From Anaerolineaceae bacterium UBA1415 (lineage in GTDB: Bacteria > Chloroflexota > Anaerolineae > Anaerolineales > Anaerolineaceae), in NCBI GenBank assembly GCA_002305635.1, contig DBPR01000022.1:1-64000 (forward strand): a stretch of DNA of 64,000 nt, given 5' to 3'. Position 1 is the first letter of the stretch. The number at the start of each line of letters is the position of its first letter. The position numbers and the translations under genes were made by a program. The notes under the pieces were generated by a model. The model was not told where the DNA came from, did no database searches, and saw only the letters and a list, made by a program, of their open reading frames with translations. This document shows, piece by piece, positions 26,061 to 34,054 of the stretch.

Positions 26061-27068
26061 ATGGGACAAAACCCACAACCGACCTTCCATATTGGCTCGA
26101 TCCCCGTTTACGGGCAGCTGATCCTTGCCCCCATGGACGGCCTTTCGGACGCGACCTTTCGCTGGATCACGCGAAAACTGGGTTCCGCCTATTCGGTTTC
26201 AGAGTTCATCAACACGCTCGACTACGCCAACCAGAAGAGTTACGAGAAAAAGCGCCTGCTCTTCCGCGATGTCGAACGCCCCTTTGCGGCTCAATTGCTC
26301 GATAACGACGCTGTGCGCATGGCCGAAGCCGCTGCCCGTATTGAAGAGGAATTTCACCCCGATATCTTTGATATCAATATGGGTTGCTCCGCCCGCAGCG
26401 TGGCTGGTCGGGGCGCTGGCGTGGGTATGATGCGCCAACCCGGGCTGGTGCGGGATGCCTTTCGCCTGGTCACCCAGTCGGTCAGTGTTCCCGTCACCGC
26501 CAAAATGCGCATCGGTTGGGATGAAACCACGCACAACTTCCTCGAACTCTCGGAACTCGCGATCGAGAACGGCGCGCGGCTGATCGCGCTGCACGGCCGG
26601 ACGCAAAAGAATTCCTTCAACAAACCCGCCCGCTGGGAACCGATCGCCGAGCTTAAAAAACGCGTCAATGTGCCTGTCATCGGCAACGGCGATGTGATTC
26701 GCGCCGCCGATGCGCACCGCATGCTGGAAGAGACAGGCTGCGATGCCGTCATGGTCGGACGGGCAGCCAAGGCAAACCCCTGGATCTTCAGTTGGCGCGA
26801 TCGGCAGGAAGTCTCGATCCAGGAAGTCTATCAACTGGCGCGTTTTCAGATCAACGACATGATGCAGCTGCAGCCCGAACGCGGACTAATGCCCTTCCGC
26901 AAGTATCTGAAAGCCTATCTCGACCCCTACGGAATCCCTCGGGAACAGATGAAGAAATTGCTTGTTTGTTCCGATCATCAGGAATTATTGAGCTTGATGG
27001 ACGAAGTTTTCACAGCCCTGGGCGCCTCAAAAGATGCCCCGGAGATCATTGACTTTTCAACTGGATAA
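26061..27068 (+). CDS. dus: tRNA-dihydrouridine synthase (Dus family)
   Basis: FMN enzyme reducing uridines in the tRNA D-loop. TIM-barrel signatures are present: LAPMDGLSDATFRW, DIFDINMGCSARSVAGRGAG with the catalytic Cys (family consensus NxGCP; here Pro is Ser), VTAKMRIGWDE, LIALHGRTQ, PVIGNGDV and AVMVGRAAKANPW. 335 residues, usual length. The ATG at 26061 follows GGGGAGCGCGAATA. It lies between queG and an MFS gene, 11 bp before the latter. The exact uridine position (DusB-like or other) cannot be told. Confidence 0.92.
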   Translation: MGQNPQPTFHIGSIPVYGQLILAPMDGLSDATFRWITRKLGSAYSVSEFINTLDYANQKSYEKKRLLFRDVERPFAAQLLDNDAVRMAEAAARIEEEFHPDIFDINMGCSARSVAGRGAGVGMMRQPGLVRDAFRLVTQSVSVPVTAKMRIGWDETTHNFLELSELAIENGARLIALHGRTQKNSFNKPARWEPIAELKKRVNVPVIGNGDVIRAADAHRMLEETGCDAVMVGRAAKANPWIFSWRDRQEVSIQEVYQLARFQINDMMQLQPERGLMPFRKYLKAYLDPYGIPREQMKKLLVCSDHQELLSLMDEVFTALGASKDAPEIIDFSTG

Positions 27069-27079
27069 GGAGCGTTTTC

Positions 27080-28414
27080 ATGAAACATGATGTACAAGAC
27101 AATCTCAAGCTGATGAAGAAGCGGGTAAACGCCTGGGTAATGTACGACTGGGCCAATTCCGCCTTCGCCACCACCGTCATGGGCGTGGTTTTGCCGTCCT
27201 ACTTCGCCGATTTCATAGCGAATGGCCCCTCCGTGCCCATCTGGGGCCAGGCAGTCGCCATCGGCAGTCTGCTGGCAGCCGTGTTGAGCCCGATCCTCGG
27301 CGCCATCGCAGATTTCAAAGCCAGCAAAAAGAAATTTATGGCTTTCTTTGCCGCGCTCGGCATCATCAGCACCGCCTTGTTGTGGTTCGTAGTCGGTCCC
27401 GCGCAGCAGACGCTCTGCATCATCCTCTACATTCTGGGGACGATCGGTTTTGCGGGCTCCCTGGTCTTTTATGACAGCCTGCTGCCGCATGTCGCCAAAG
27501 ACGATGATGAAATGGATCAGATTTCCTCCAAAGGCTACGCCATGGGCTACATTGGCGGTGGTTTGCTGCTTCTGATCAACGCCCTGATGATCTTTTTTGG
27601 CCCCAAACTGCTCCCCAACATGCCCGAGAGCGAAGCATCCGCGCTCATGATGCGCCTGAGCCTGCTCAGCGTTGCCATCTGGTGGGCAGTCTTTTCCATT
27701 CCGATCTTCAAAAATGTTCCCGAACCTCCCGCCCGTGGTGAAGAATCCGAAGTCGGCAAGCATGTCATCGCTGTCAGTTTTGGACGTCTGGCGAAAGCCT
27801 TCACCGGTATCCGCGAATATAAAGACCTCTTCCTCTTCCTGATCACCTTCTTTGTTTATGCCAATGGGATCGGAACGATCATCACCATGGCAGCCAGCTA
27901 CGCCAAAGACCTCGAATTTAGCACACTCACGGTTTTGGGCACTTTCCTGATGGTCCAGTTCGTCGCCGCGCCCTTCTCGATCCTCTTCGGAAAACTGGCC
28001 GGGAAGATGGGTAACAAAAAAGCCATCACCCTCGCTCTGGTCATTTACTCAGTTGTCGCTGTGATCGGCTATTTCATGACCGAAGAATGGCACATGTTCG
28101 TGCTCGGATTTGGCGTCGCCATGGTGCAGGGCGGCAGCCAGGCTTTGAGCCGTTCCCTGATCGGCAAGATGATGCCCAAAAGCAAAAGCGCCGAGTTTTA
28201 CGGCTTTTTCAGCGTTTCGGAGAAGTTTAATACCGTTGTTGGCCCGGCCCTGATGGCCTTCATCACCGCCAGAACCGGCGACCCGCGTTACGGCATCGTT
28301 TCGTTGGTATTCTTCTTCGTCGCTGGCATCATCATGCTGCGCTTCGTGAATGTGGAACGCGGCATCGCCCAGGCCGAAGCCGTCGACGCGCAGATGGTGG
28401 AGTTGGAACATTAG
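27080..28414 (+). CDS. MFS transporter of the UMF1/Atg22-like family
   Basis: Membrane carrier of 444 residues. The N-terminal YDWANSAFATTVMGVVLPSY is the hallmark of the UMF1 group (bacterial relatives of Atg22). Helices 2-3 carry SPILGAIADFKASKKKFM and the second half contains LGTFLMVQFVAAPFSILFGK. The ATG follows AAGGAGCG and lies 11 bp behind dus, so they may be co-transcribed. Substrate unknown; amino-acid efflux is known for the fungal relative only. Confidence 0.85.
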   Translation: MKHDVQDNLKLMKKRVNAWVMYDWANSAFATTVMGVVLPSYFADFIANGPSVPIWGQAVAIGSLLAAVLSPILGAIADFKASKKKFMAFFAALGIISTALLWFVVGPAQQTLCIILYILGTIGFAGSLVFYDSLLPHVAKDDDEMDQISSKGYAMGYIGGGLLLLINALMIFFGPKLLPNMPESEASALMMRLSLLSVAIWWAVFSIPIFKNVPEPPARGEESEVGKHVIAVSFGRLAKAFTGIREYKDLFLFLITFFVYANGIGTIITMAASYAKDLEFSTLTVLGTFLMVQFVAAPFSILFGKLAGKMGNKKAITLALVIYSVVAVIGYFMTEEWHMFVLGFGVAMVQGGSQALSRSLIGKMMPKSKSAEFYGFFSVSEKFNTVVGPALMAFITARTGDPRYGIVSLVFFFVAGIIMLRFVNVERGIAQAEAVDAQMVELEH

Positions 28415-28429
28415 AAATTATCACAAATT

Positions 28430-28482
28430 GTAGGTCGCGATTGGAATAACCCTCAATTGTGAGGGTTATTCCAATCCGACGG
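28430..28482 (+). repeat. GTAG-headed palindrome, copy 6
   Basis: Head GTAGGTCGC, perfect 17-bp stem (28439-28455 with 28460-28476, arm GATTGGAATAACCCTCA), loop ATTG, tail CGACGG. First of four copies in a 459-bp convergent gap with no gene. Confidence 0.92.
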
Positions 28483-28507
28483 AAAAGAATTCTGCCGAAT
28501 ATTACTT

Positions 28508-28565
28508 GACATCGGATTGATGGAATTGACTAACATTATTCAATTCCATCAATCACGTATCTACG
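28508..28565 (-). repeat. GTAG-headed palindrome, copy 7
   Basis: Perfect 15-bp stem (28515-28529 with 28540-28554, arm GATTGATGGAATTGA), 10-base loop, minus-strand head GTAGATACGT and tail CGATGTC. The head is slightly diverged. Confidence 0.85.
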
Positions 28566-28621
28566 CAAGAAACCCGTTGAAACCAGAAATATTCTTTAAT
28601 GCAAGCTAGGTCAAGGGATGA

Positions 28622-28674
28622 GTAGGTTGAGATTGAGAAGTGAAGGATTAACCTTCACTTCTCAATCCAACGTC
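28622..28674 (+). repeat. GTAG-headed palindrome, copy 8
   Basis: Head GTAGGTTGA, perfect 16-bp stem (28631-28646 with 28652-28667, arm GATTGAGAAGTGAAGG), tail CAACGTC. The head has GTTG and the tail CAAC where most copies have GTCG and CGAC, a compensatory pair. Confidence 0.9.
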
Positions 28675-28766
28675 AAAAACATTTTTTCAATTAACTTCCT
28701 AAACCCATTCCGACCTAAAGCAGTAGAAAAAAAGAAAGCAATTGACGTTATTGTCGCACTCTACCC

Positions 28767-28816
28767 GGCGTCGGATTGAAAGATGAACTTCGATTCATCT
28801 TTCAATCGCGACCTAC
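28767..28816 (-). repeat. GTAG-headed palindrome, copy 9
   Basis: Perfect 14-bp stem (28774-28787 with 28794-28807, arm GATTGAAAGATGAA), loop CTTCGA, minus-strand head GTAGGTCGC. It lies 58 bp before the end of the fic gene. Confidence 0.9.
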
Positions 28817-28873
28817 GCAATAAAACATGCCCCTATAGATCAAAGTCAAGACCAAGAGTTGTAGGTTGAGGCA

Positions 28874-30025
28874 TTAAAACTCCGTCCCATCACGCAAAAC
28901 ATCCAAATATTCAACGTAAGAAAAGATCCGATTCCGAAGCTTTCCAGTGGTCTCTTCAACAATCCCCAGTTTCTCCAACCTTTGGACAGCTCCCAAAACA
29001 GTATTATAGGAAAGACCCAACTCTCTGGCAGTTTTGCTGATTTCGATGATTGGGGATTTCTCGAGATATTCAAACACTGTTCTCGCGAGAATCCTCGCCC
29101 GTCCCAATTCTTCAATTTTCGCAATATTGAGGTCATGCAGTTCGGACAATAATTTGATCTTGTCAACCGCATCCTTTGCAGAAACGATCAAAGCCTTTAA
29201 GAAAAACTTGATCCACTGCTCAAAATTCCCTTTATTTCTCACCTCGTTTAAGCGATCGCAATACTCAATTCGATTCTTCTTCAGATAATAGGATATATAC
29301 AATGCCTGTGAGCTGATCGCGCCTTGCCCAAGCAAAAACAATACGATCAGGAGCCGACCAAGACGCCCGTTTCCGTCAAGGAAAGGATGGATCGTCTCAA
29401 ATTGATAGTGGATCAGACCTGCGCGAATGAGGACGTCGAGATCATTACCAGTGTTAATATACTTCTCCAGATCCGACATCGCCGTTTCCATCTCTTTCAG
29501 GTTTGGCGGTATGTATCGGGCGTCCTTAAGCGCGACGCCATGACCGCCGATCCAATTCTGCGACCTGCGAAATTCTCCTGGTGTTTTCTCTTCACCCCGT
29601 CCACCGCGCATCAATACCTCGTGCGTTTGTTTGATCAGGCGGTTCCCGAGCGGTAGTTCGTTCAGCTTTTCCTTCGCGTAATCCACCGCCTTTTTGTAGC
29701 TCAAAACCTCTCCAATATCACGATTGGCATTGGTCTCAACATTTGGATCCAAAACATCCTCAAGGGTTGCCTGTGTCCCCTCAATTTGGGAAGACATCAA
29801 CGCTTCCTTCAGAATATTCATGTAAATGAAAATATCTATATTGGGAATATAGCTTGAAATCGACTCAAATTCAGTCAGCTGCTTATGCGCCTCGACCAGT
29901 AAAGCGACCATTTCCTCATCTTGCTCAATCGCGGGGTTTGGAGGAAGTGGATTAGGCTTAAACGAGTAATAAGCCGCATCACCGTTTAAATTTTTTGAAT
30001 AGCTACCAGCCCTTTGCCCTGCCAT
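28874..30025 (-). CDS. Fic-domain protein with N-terminal inhibitory helix and C-terminal winged helix
   Basis: Probable AMP-transferase (or other NMP-transferase) of 383 residues. The catalytic loop is canonical: HPFLDGNGRLGR at residues 213-224. The N-terminal helix carries S78-xxx-E82-G83 (SSQIEGT), the auto-inhibitory motif of class II Fic proteins. A winged-helix domain fills about residues 305-375 (KTARELGLSYNTVLGAVQRL). The protein can therefore be a DNA-binding autoregulator as well as an enzyme. Two matched palindromes upstream are its likely operators. Targets are unknown; roles in toxin-antitoxin or phage response are known for some relatives only. Confidence 0.92.
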   Translation of the reverse strand: MAGQRAGSYSKNLNGDAAYYSFKPNPLPPNPAIEQDEEMVALLVEAHKQLTEFESISSYIPNIDIFIYMNILKEALMSSQIEGTQATLEDVLDPNVETNANRDIGEVLSYKKAVDYAKEKLNELPLGNRLIKQTHEVLMRGGRGEEKTPGEFRRSQNWIGGHGVALKDARYIPPNLKEMETAMSDLEKYINTGNDLDVLIRAGLIHYQFETIHPFLDGNGRLGRLLIVLFLLGQGAISSQALYISYYLKKNRIEYCDRLNEVRNKGNFEQWIKFFLKALIVSAKDAVDKIKLLSELHDLNIAKIEELGRARILARTVFEYLEKSPIIEISKTARELGLSYNTVLGAVQRLEKLGIVEETTGKLRNRIFSYVEYLDVLRDGTEF

Positions 30026-30067
30026 TTTTTACTCCTAACATGAAATTACAATTTTATTTTAGCACTC

Positions 30068-30099
30068 TTATTTCAACTTAGCAAGCTAACTTGAAATAA
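30068..30099. promoter_or_regulatory. Palindromic operator of fic, site 1
   Basis: TTATTTCAA-c-TTAGC-AA-GCTAA-c-TTGAAATAA, a 32-bp nearly perfect palindrome 43 bp upstream of the fic start. Candidate binding site for a dimer of the winged-helix domain of the Fic protein. Confidence 0.7.
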
Positions 30100-30117
30100 C
30101 GTCTCTTTTTTCCTTTC

Positions 30118-30149
30118 TTATTTCAACTTAGCAGCTTATCTTGAAATAA
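30118..30149. promoter_or_regulatory. Palindromic operator of fic, site 2
   Basis: Same outer arms TTATTTCAACTTAGC and TTGAAATAA, with small changes at the centre. It starts exactly 50 bp after site 1, close to five helical turns, so both sites face the same side of the DNA. Confidence 0.7.
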
Positions 30150-30295
30150 CGTGCCTTTATTCGCTTCCAAAACACGCTCCAATATCCACCCCCCTCATAA
30201 ACCAATCCTTCTACTTATTCCTTGTATTATCCAAACTGGACTATAATTCAAGCTTGCAAGAACACATCATCGCCCCCTGGAGATTTTTCGAAAAA

Positions 30296-31357
30296 ATGAA
30301 GAAATTTCGTGTTGCCGTCCTGGCAAATCTAAAAGAAAACGCGCCTGTTTTTGATGGCATGAGTGAAGATCAATGGGACGACCTCGACTCAGAGTCCACC
30401 GTCCTTTCCCTGGTAAACGCGATCAAGGAGGGCGGTCACGAGGCCGAATTCCTTGAAGCCGACGAAAGCATCACCGACACCGTCCGTAATTACAAGCCCG
30501 ATATCTGTTTCAACATCGCCGAAAGCCATTTTGGCGACTCGCGTGAGGCTCAGATACCCGCTATCCTCGAAAAATTGCAGATCCCCTACACCGGCTCAAA
30601 GATCCTGACCCTGGCCCTGACGCTCGACAAGCCAATGACCAAGCGCATCCTCGCCTGGCATAACCTTCCCACCCCTGAGTTTCAGAGCTTTGAGCGTGTC
30701 GATGAGCCGCTGGACGAAGGCATGGAATTCCCGCTCTTCATCAAGCCCAGTCGCGAAGGCACTGGCATGGGCATCAGCTACCAATCGATTCTGCACAATG
30801 AAGACGAGCTGCGCACCCAGCTGGATTACATCCTCAAAAAATACAAACAAAGCGCTTTGGTCGAACGCTATATCGAGGGACGCGAAGTCACCGTCGGCCT
30901 GGTCGGCAACCTGATCGGTCCCGTCGCGCGGCGTATTCCTCAAAACGAAAACGCTCACCGCATTCAGGCTGGCCTGCACTTTTTGCCCCCGATGGAAGTC
31001 AACCTCGCGCCCTGGGTTGAGGCTGGCGGCGTTTACGGCAACGAGCTCAAAACAGCCCACGCTGCCGATCTCGAATACCTCTGCCCTGCCCCACTCGACG
31101 ACGACATGATTGACGAGCTCAACTGGCTGGCTGCCGCTGTATTTCGCGTGACAGGCGCTCTGGATGTTTCGCGCATCGATTTTCGCCTTGACGTTCACGA
31201 CAACTTCAAGCCTTACATTCTTGAGATCAACCCCCTGCCTGGTCTGATGCCCAAACTCTCCGACATCGTCATCGAAGCCGAAGCCGACGGCATCAGCCAC
31301 ACCGAGCTGGTCAACATGATCCTCAACACCGCCCTAAAACGCTACGGAATGATCTAA
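30296..31357 (+). CDS. ATP-grasp ligase, D-Ala-D-Ala ligase-like
   Basis: Cytoplasmic ligase of about 353 residues from the ATG at 30296 (MKKFRVAVLANLKEN); a TTG at 30254 is an alternative. ATP-grasp features: substrate-side NIAESHFGDSREAQIPAILE, ATP lid PLFIKPSREGTGMGIS, adenine-side ALVERYIEGREVTVGLVGN, metal-binding DFRLDVHDNFKPYILEINPLPG. These match the Ddl-like branch, but the N-terminal domain differs from Ddl proper, so the amino-acid substrates are unknown. A GNAT gene follows after 6 bp. Confidence 0.82.
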   Translation: MKKFRVAVLANLKENAPVFDGMSEDQWDDLDSESTVLSLVNAIKEGGHEAEFLEADESITDTVRNYKPDICFNIAESHFGDSREAQIPAILEKLQIPYTGSKILTLALTLDKPMTKRILAWHNLPTPEFQSFERVDEPLDEGMEFPLFIKPSREGTGMGISYQSILHNEDELRTQLDYILKKYKQSALVERYIEGREVTVGLVGNLIGPVARRIPQNENAHRIQAGLHFLPPMEVNLAPWVEAGGVYGNELKTAHAADLEYLCPAPLDDDMIDELNWLAAAVFRVTGALDVSRIDFRLDVHDNFKPYILEINPLPGLMPKLSDIVIEAEADGISHTELVNMILNTALKRYGMI

Positions 31358-31363
31358 GGAAGC

Positions 31364-31801
31364 ATGAACCTGCGGATCCTTTCACTCGAAGATTATCCGA
31401 GGCTCTATGAACTCTGGAGCAGCAGCCCTGGCTTCAACCGCGGTTTGCGCAGCCTGGATGACAGCCTGGAAGGCATCGCCAGATTTCTTGAGCGCAACCC
31501 TAACACCTGCTTTGTCCTCGAACGGGACGGACGGTTGATCGGCAGCATCCTCGCCGGGCATGATGGCAGACGGGGCTATATCTACCATGCCATTGTCCAT
31601 CCCGAATTTCAGGGTCAAGGTTTTGGCAAACTCCTGGCGGATAAGGCCTGTGAAGCGCTCATAGCCGAAGGCATCAACAAAGCTGGTATGCTCGTCTTTG
31701 CTAGCAATGAACAAGGCAACGCCTTCTGGGAAAGTCAGGGCTGGACCGACCGCCCGGATCTGGTCTACCGTAACAAGTCACTCAATTCGGAAAACCTCTA
31801 A
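31364..31801 (+). CDS. GNAT-family N-acetyltransferase
   Basis: 145 residues. The acetyl-CoA loop is IVHPEFQGQGFGKLLAD (motif Q-x-x-G-x-G). It lies 6 bp after the ATP-grasp gene and directly abuts the next GNAT gene, so it may modify the product of the ligase. Substrate unknown. Confidence 0.87.
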   Translation: MNLRILSLEDYPRLYELWSSSPGFNRGLRSLDDSLEGIARFLERNPNTCFVLERDGRLIGSILAGHDGRRGYIYHAIVHPEFQGQGFGKLLADKACEALIAEGINKAGMLVFASNEQGNAFWESQGWTDRPDLVYRNKSLNSENL

Positions 31802-32281
31802 ATGGATATTCAGGTTCGCCAGGCACAACTATCCGACATCCCGCTGCTGGTCAAAGCGCGGATCGACTTTTTGATTGCGCTCGGTCACGCGGTCACCGAA
31901 GAGAACGCAGCGATCATCAGTGAACAGGTAGAACAATTTCTGACGCAACACCTGAACAGAGATATTTTTGCCTGGATAGCTTTGGATGGTGAAACGGCTG
32001 CCGCGACAGGCTTTCTGACCCTTTTTCAAGGCATGGCTCACGTCAGCATGCCCAGTGGAACCTATGGGCGCATCACCAACATGCTCACCTGGCCAGCCTA
32101 CCGCAGTCGCGGCCTTGCCCGCCGGATCATGAATGAGCTGATCAACAAGGCAAAAGAAAATAATGTTGACTTTGTCAACCTGGACGCCTCCGATATGGGC
32201 AGACCGCTTTACGAAAGCCTCGGCTTTGTCGACTTTATTCCCAAAGACCCACCGATGATTCTTACTCTGAACAAAAACTGA
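31802..32281 (+). CDS. GNAT-family N-acetyltransferase
   Basis: 159 residues, starting on the base after the stop of the preceding GNAT. The acetyl-CoA loop TWPAYRSRGLARRIMNELI and the C-terminal LDASDMGRPLYESLGFVDF are typical. The two neighbouring GNATs are too different to be a recent duplication. Substrate unknown. Confidence 0.87.
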   Translation: MDIQVRQAQLSDIPLLVKARIDFLIALGHAVTEENAAIISEQVEQFLTQHLNRDIFAWIALDGETAAATGFLTLFQGMAHVSMPSGTYGRITNMLTWPAYRSRGLARRIMNELINKAKENNVDFVNLDASDMGRPLYESLGFVDFIPKDPPMILTLNKN

Positions 32282-32364
32282 CCCCGCTCGAGTGCATGCC
32301 TGGCATAAAACCTGCTCCTTCTCTATCAAGTGGTTTTCTTTCCCCACTGAGAGCGGAGGGTCTG

Positions 32365-32715
32365 ATGCTCCCAATGGCATATTGTGGTTTGAATTGTGAA
32401 GAATGCCCGGTCTTACAGGCAACGCTGAACCGGGATGAGGCTCACAAGCGTTGGCTGGCAGCCGAATATTCCAGCCCCGATCAATACTACTCCACCCGTG
32501 ACATGACCTGCCTGGGCTGTCAGAGCCAGGGTAAACCTGAATCGCGCATGTGCCAGGCTTGTCGGGTGCGGGCTTGCGCCGCACAGCGAGCTGTCGAGAA
32601 CTGCGCGCACTGCCCCGCCTACCCCTGCAATCTGATCGAGCACTTCGTCCCGATCGAGACCGACGCCCGCGGCGCTCTGGAACTGGAAAGGGAAAGAATT
32701 TTGGTAAAAGCATAA
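32365..32715 (+). CDS. Cys-rich DUF3795 protein
   Basis: 116 residues with eleven or more cysteines in metal-site-like pairs: CGLNCEECP, CLGCQ, CQACRVRACA, CAHCPAYPC. This is the DUF3795 pattern, probably zinc or Fe-S binding. The ATG at 32365 follows GGAGGG; an upstream in-frame ATG at 32296 would add 23 residues with no family match. No function known. Confidence 0.8.
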   Translation: MLPMAYCGLNCEECPVLQATLNRDEAHKRWLAAEYSSPDQYYSTRDMTCLGCQSQGKPESRMCQACRVRACAAQRAVENCAHCPAYPCNLIEHFVPIETDARGALELERERILVKA

Positions 32716-32736
32716 AAAGCCATTACAATTCTCCCC

Positions 32737-33150
32737 ATGTCAGACACAGCAACCCTGGTTGACCTGGCGCTTTTGCAGCCCAGTCAGCTTTACCTTTCCG
32801 CCGAACGTCTGGAACAGATCCTCGCCTGGATCAAAAGCGTAAACCCCGATGAGCTCGAGCCGCTGCCCGTCAAGGAACTTGATGGTCATCTCATGTTGAC
32901 CGATGGGCATCACCGCGCTTACGCGGTCCATTCCCTTGGCCGCAGGCAGATCAAGGTGATCCCGGATCCAGACGAACTGGATTGGGAAGCCTATCGCATT
33001 TGCGTCCAATGGTGCCTCGAGGATGGCATCCGCTCCGTCATGGACCTCAAAAGCAGGATCGTCAATGAGGAAGACTTTGACCTGCTCTGGAACAAACGCT
33101 GTGACGAATTACACCAATTTCTGGAGGAACAAAGATGCGCATCGGACTGA
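32737..33150 (+). CDS. ParB/sulfiredoxin-fold small protein
   Basis: 137 residues. The middle part LMLTDGHHRAYAVHSLGRRQ resembles the ParB-N-terminal/sulfiredoxin fold (DGxHR motif), preceded by a helical PVKELDG segment. No HTH follows, so it is not a partition protein. It overlaps the next gene by 16 bp. Function unknown; a nucleotide-dependent enzyme is possible. Confidence 0.65.
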   Translation: MSDTATLVDLALLQPSQLYLSAERLEQILAWIKSVNPDELEPLPVKELDGHLMLTDGHHRAYAVHSLGRRQIKVIPDPDELDWEAYRICVQWCLEDGIRSVMDLKSRIVNEEDFDLLWNKRCDELHQFLEEQRCASD

Positions 33151-33866
33151 TCGCTGAAAAGTATATCGACAAAGATCTTGAGCACAACTTCGCCCAAATG
33201 ATAAAGTGGCTCAAACAGTGCGAGGGGCAGGGTTACGACCTGCTTTGCTTTGGCGAGTCTTTCGCGCATGGCTTTGAAGCCCTGACCTGGGAGCACGAAA
33301 AAGACCTCGAAATTGCCATCACGCAAAGCGACCCTCGCATCGAGCGGCTTCGAAGGCAGGCTAAAAGATCAAAAACGGGTATCGCTTTCGGCTACATCGA
33401 GAAAGTGGAAGACAAACTATTCAGCAGCTACCTGGTCCTCTCAGGCGAGGGGGAAGTGCTGGCAAACTTCCGCCGCGTTTCGGTAGGATGGAAAGAGCCC
33501 ATCGCAGACCATGATTTTTATCTGGAGGGCAAGGATTACACTCCCTTTGAGTTCAAGGGCAAAAAGATCGGCATCGCGATTTGCGGCGACCTCTGGCATG
33601 ACAACCTTTTTGAAAACTTCAAAAAGCAACAGTCAGACCTCCTGCTCTGGCCGCTCTACATCAATTACACGCCCGAAGATTGGTACGGTGGGGAACGCGA
33701 GGCTTACGCTGAACGCGCTGGCGACCTCCAACGCCCTGTCCTGATGATCAACAGCCTCTCCGATCCCCCAACCCAGGCCTTTGGCGGTTGTTACGACTTC
33801 AATTCAGGCAGGATCGAACAGGAATTACCTCTCGGTGGAGGCGGAATGTTGACGGTTGAGTTCTGA
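33135..33866 (+). CDS. Carbon-nitrogen hydrolase (nitrilase superfamily)
   Basis: 243 residues. The catalytic triad is complete: E41 (CFGESFAHG), K120 (VGWKEP) and C150 (IAICGDLWHD). Such enzymes cleave amides such as omega-amides or N-carbamoyl compounds. It is the last gene of the co-directional run starting with the ATP-grasp gene. The substrate is not predictable from the sequence. Confidence 0.87.
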   Translation: MRIGLIAEKYIDKDLEHNFAQMIKWLKQCEGQGYDLLCFGESFAHGFEALTWEHEKDLEIAITQSDPRIERLRRQAKRSKTGIAFGYIEKVEDKLFSSYLVLSGEGEVLANFRRVSVGWKEPIADHDFYLEGKDYTPFEFKGKKIGIAICGDLWHDNLFENFKKQQSDLLLWPLYINYTPEDWYGGEREAYAERAGDLQRPVLMINSLSDPPTQAFGGCYDFNSGRIEQELPLGGGGMLTVEF

Positions 33867-33975
33867 CCGATCTTTCCCAGGTATTAATGTTCAAGCAAGC
33901 CGACACATGCATTATGCAAAATGGGAACCTGCAGAATTATTGAACTATATTTTTTCAGATTAAAAAAGGGGATTT

Positions 33976-34026
33976 TACGTTGGATTGAATTTGCCCTTTT
34001 TTAGGGCAAATTCAATCCCGATCTAC
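33976..34026 (-). repeat. GTAG-headed palindrome, copy 10
   Basis: Perfect 15-bp stem (33983-33997 with 34003-34017, arm GATTGAATTTGCCCT), loop TTTTT, minus-strand head GTAGATCGG, tail CAACG. It lies between convergent transcription units. Confidence 0.88.
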
Positions 34027-34054
34027 AGGCAGGGAGAGGGTATTTCCCTATCCC

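Noticed and set aside
32737..33150. Chromosome partition protein ParB.
   Set aside because: Only a ParB-N/sulfiredoxin-like core is present, with no HTH and no ParA nearby.
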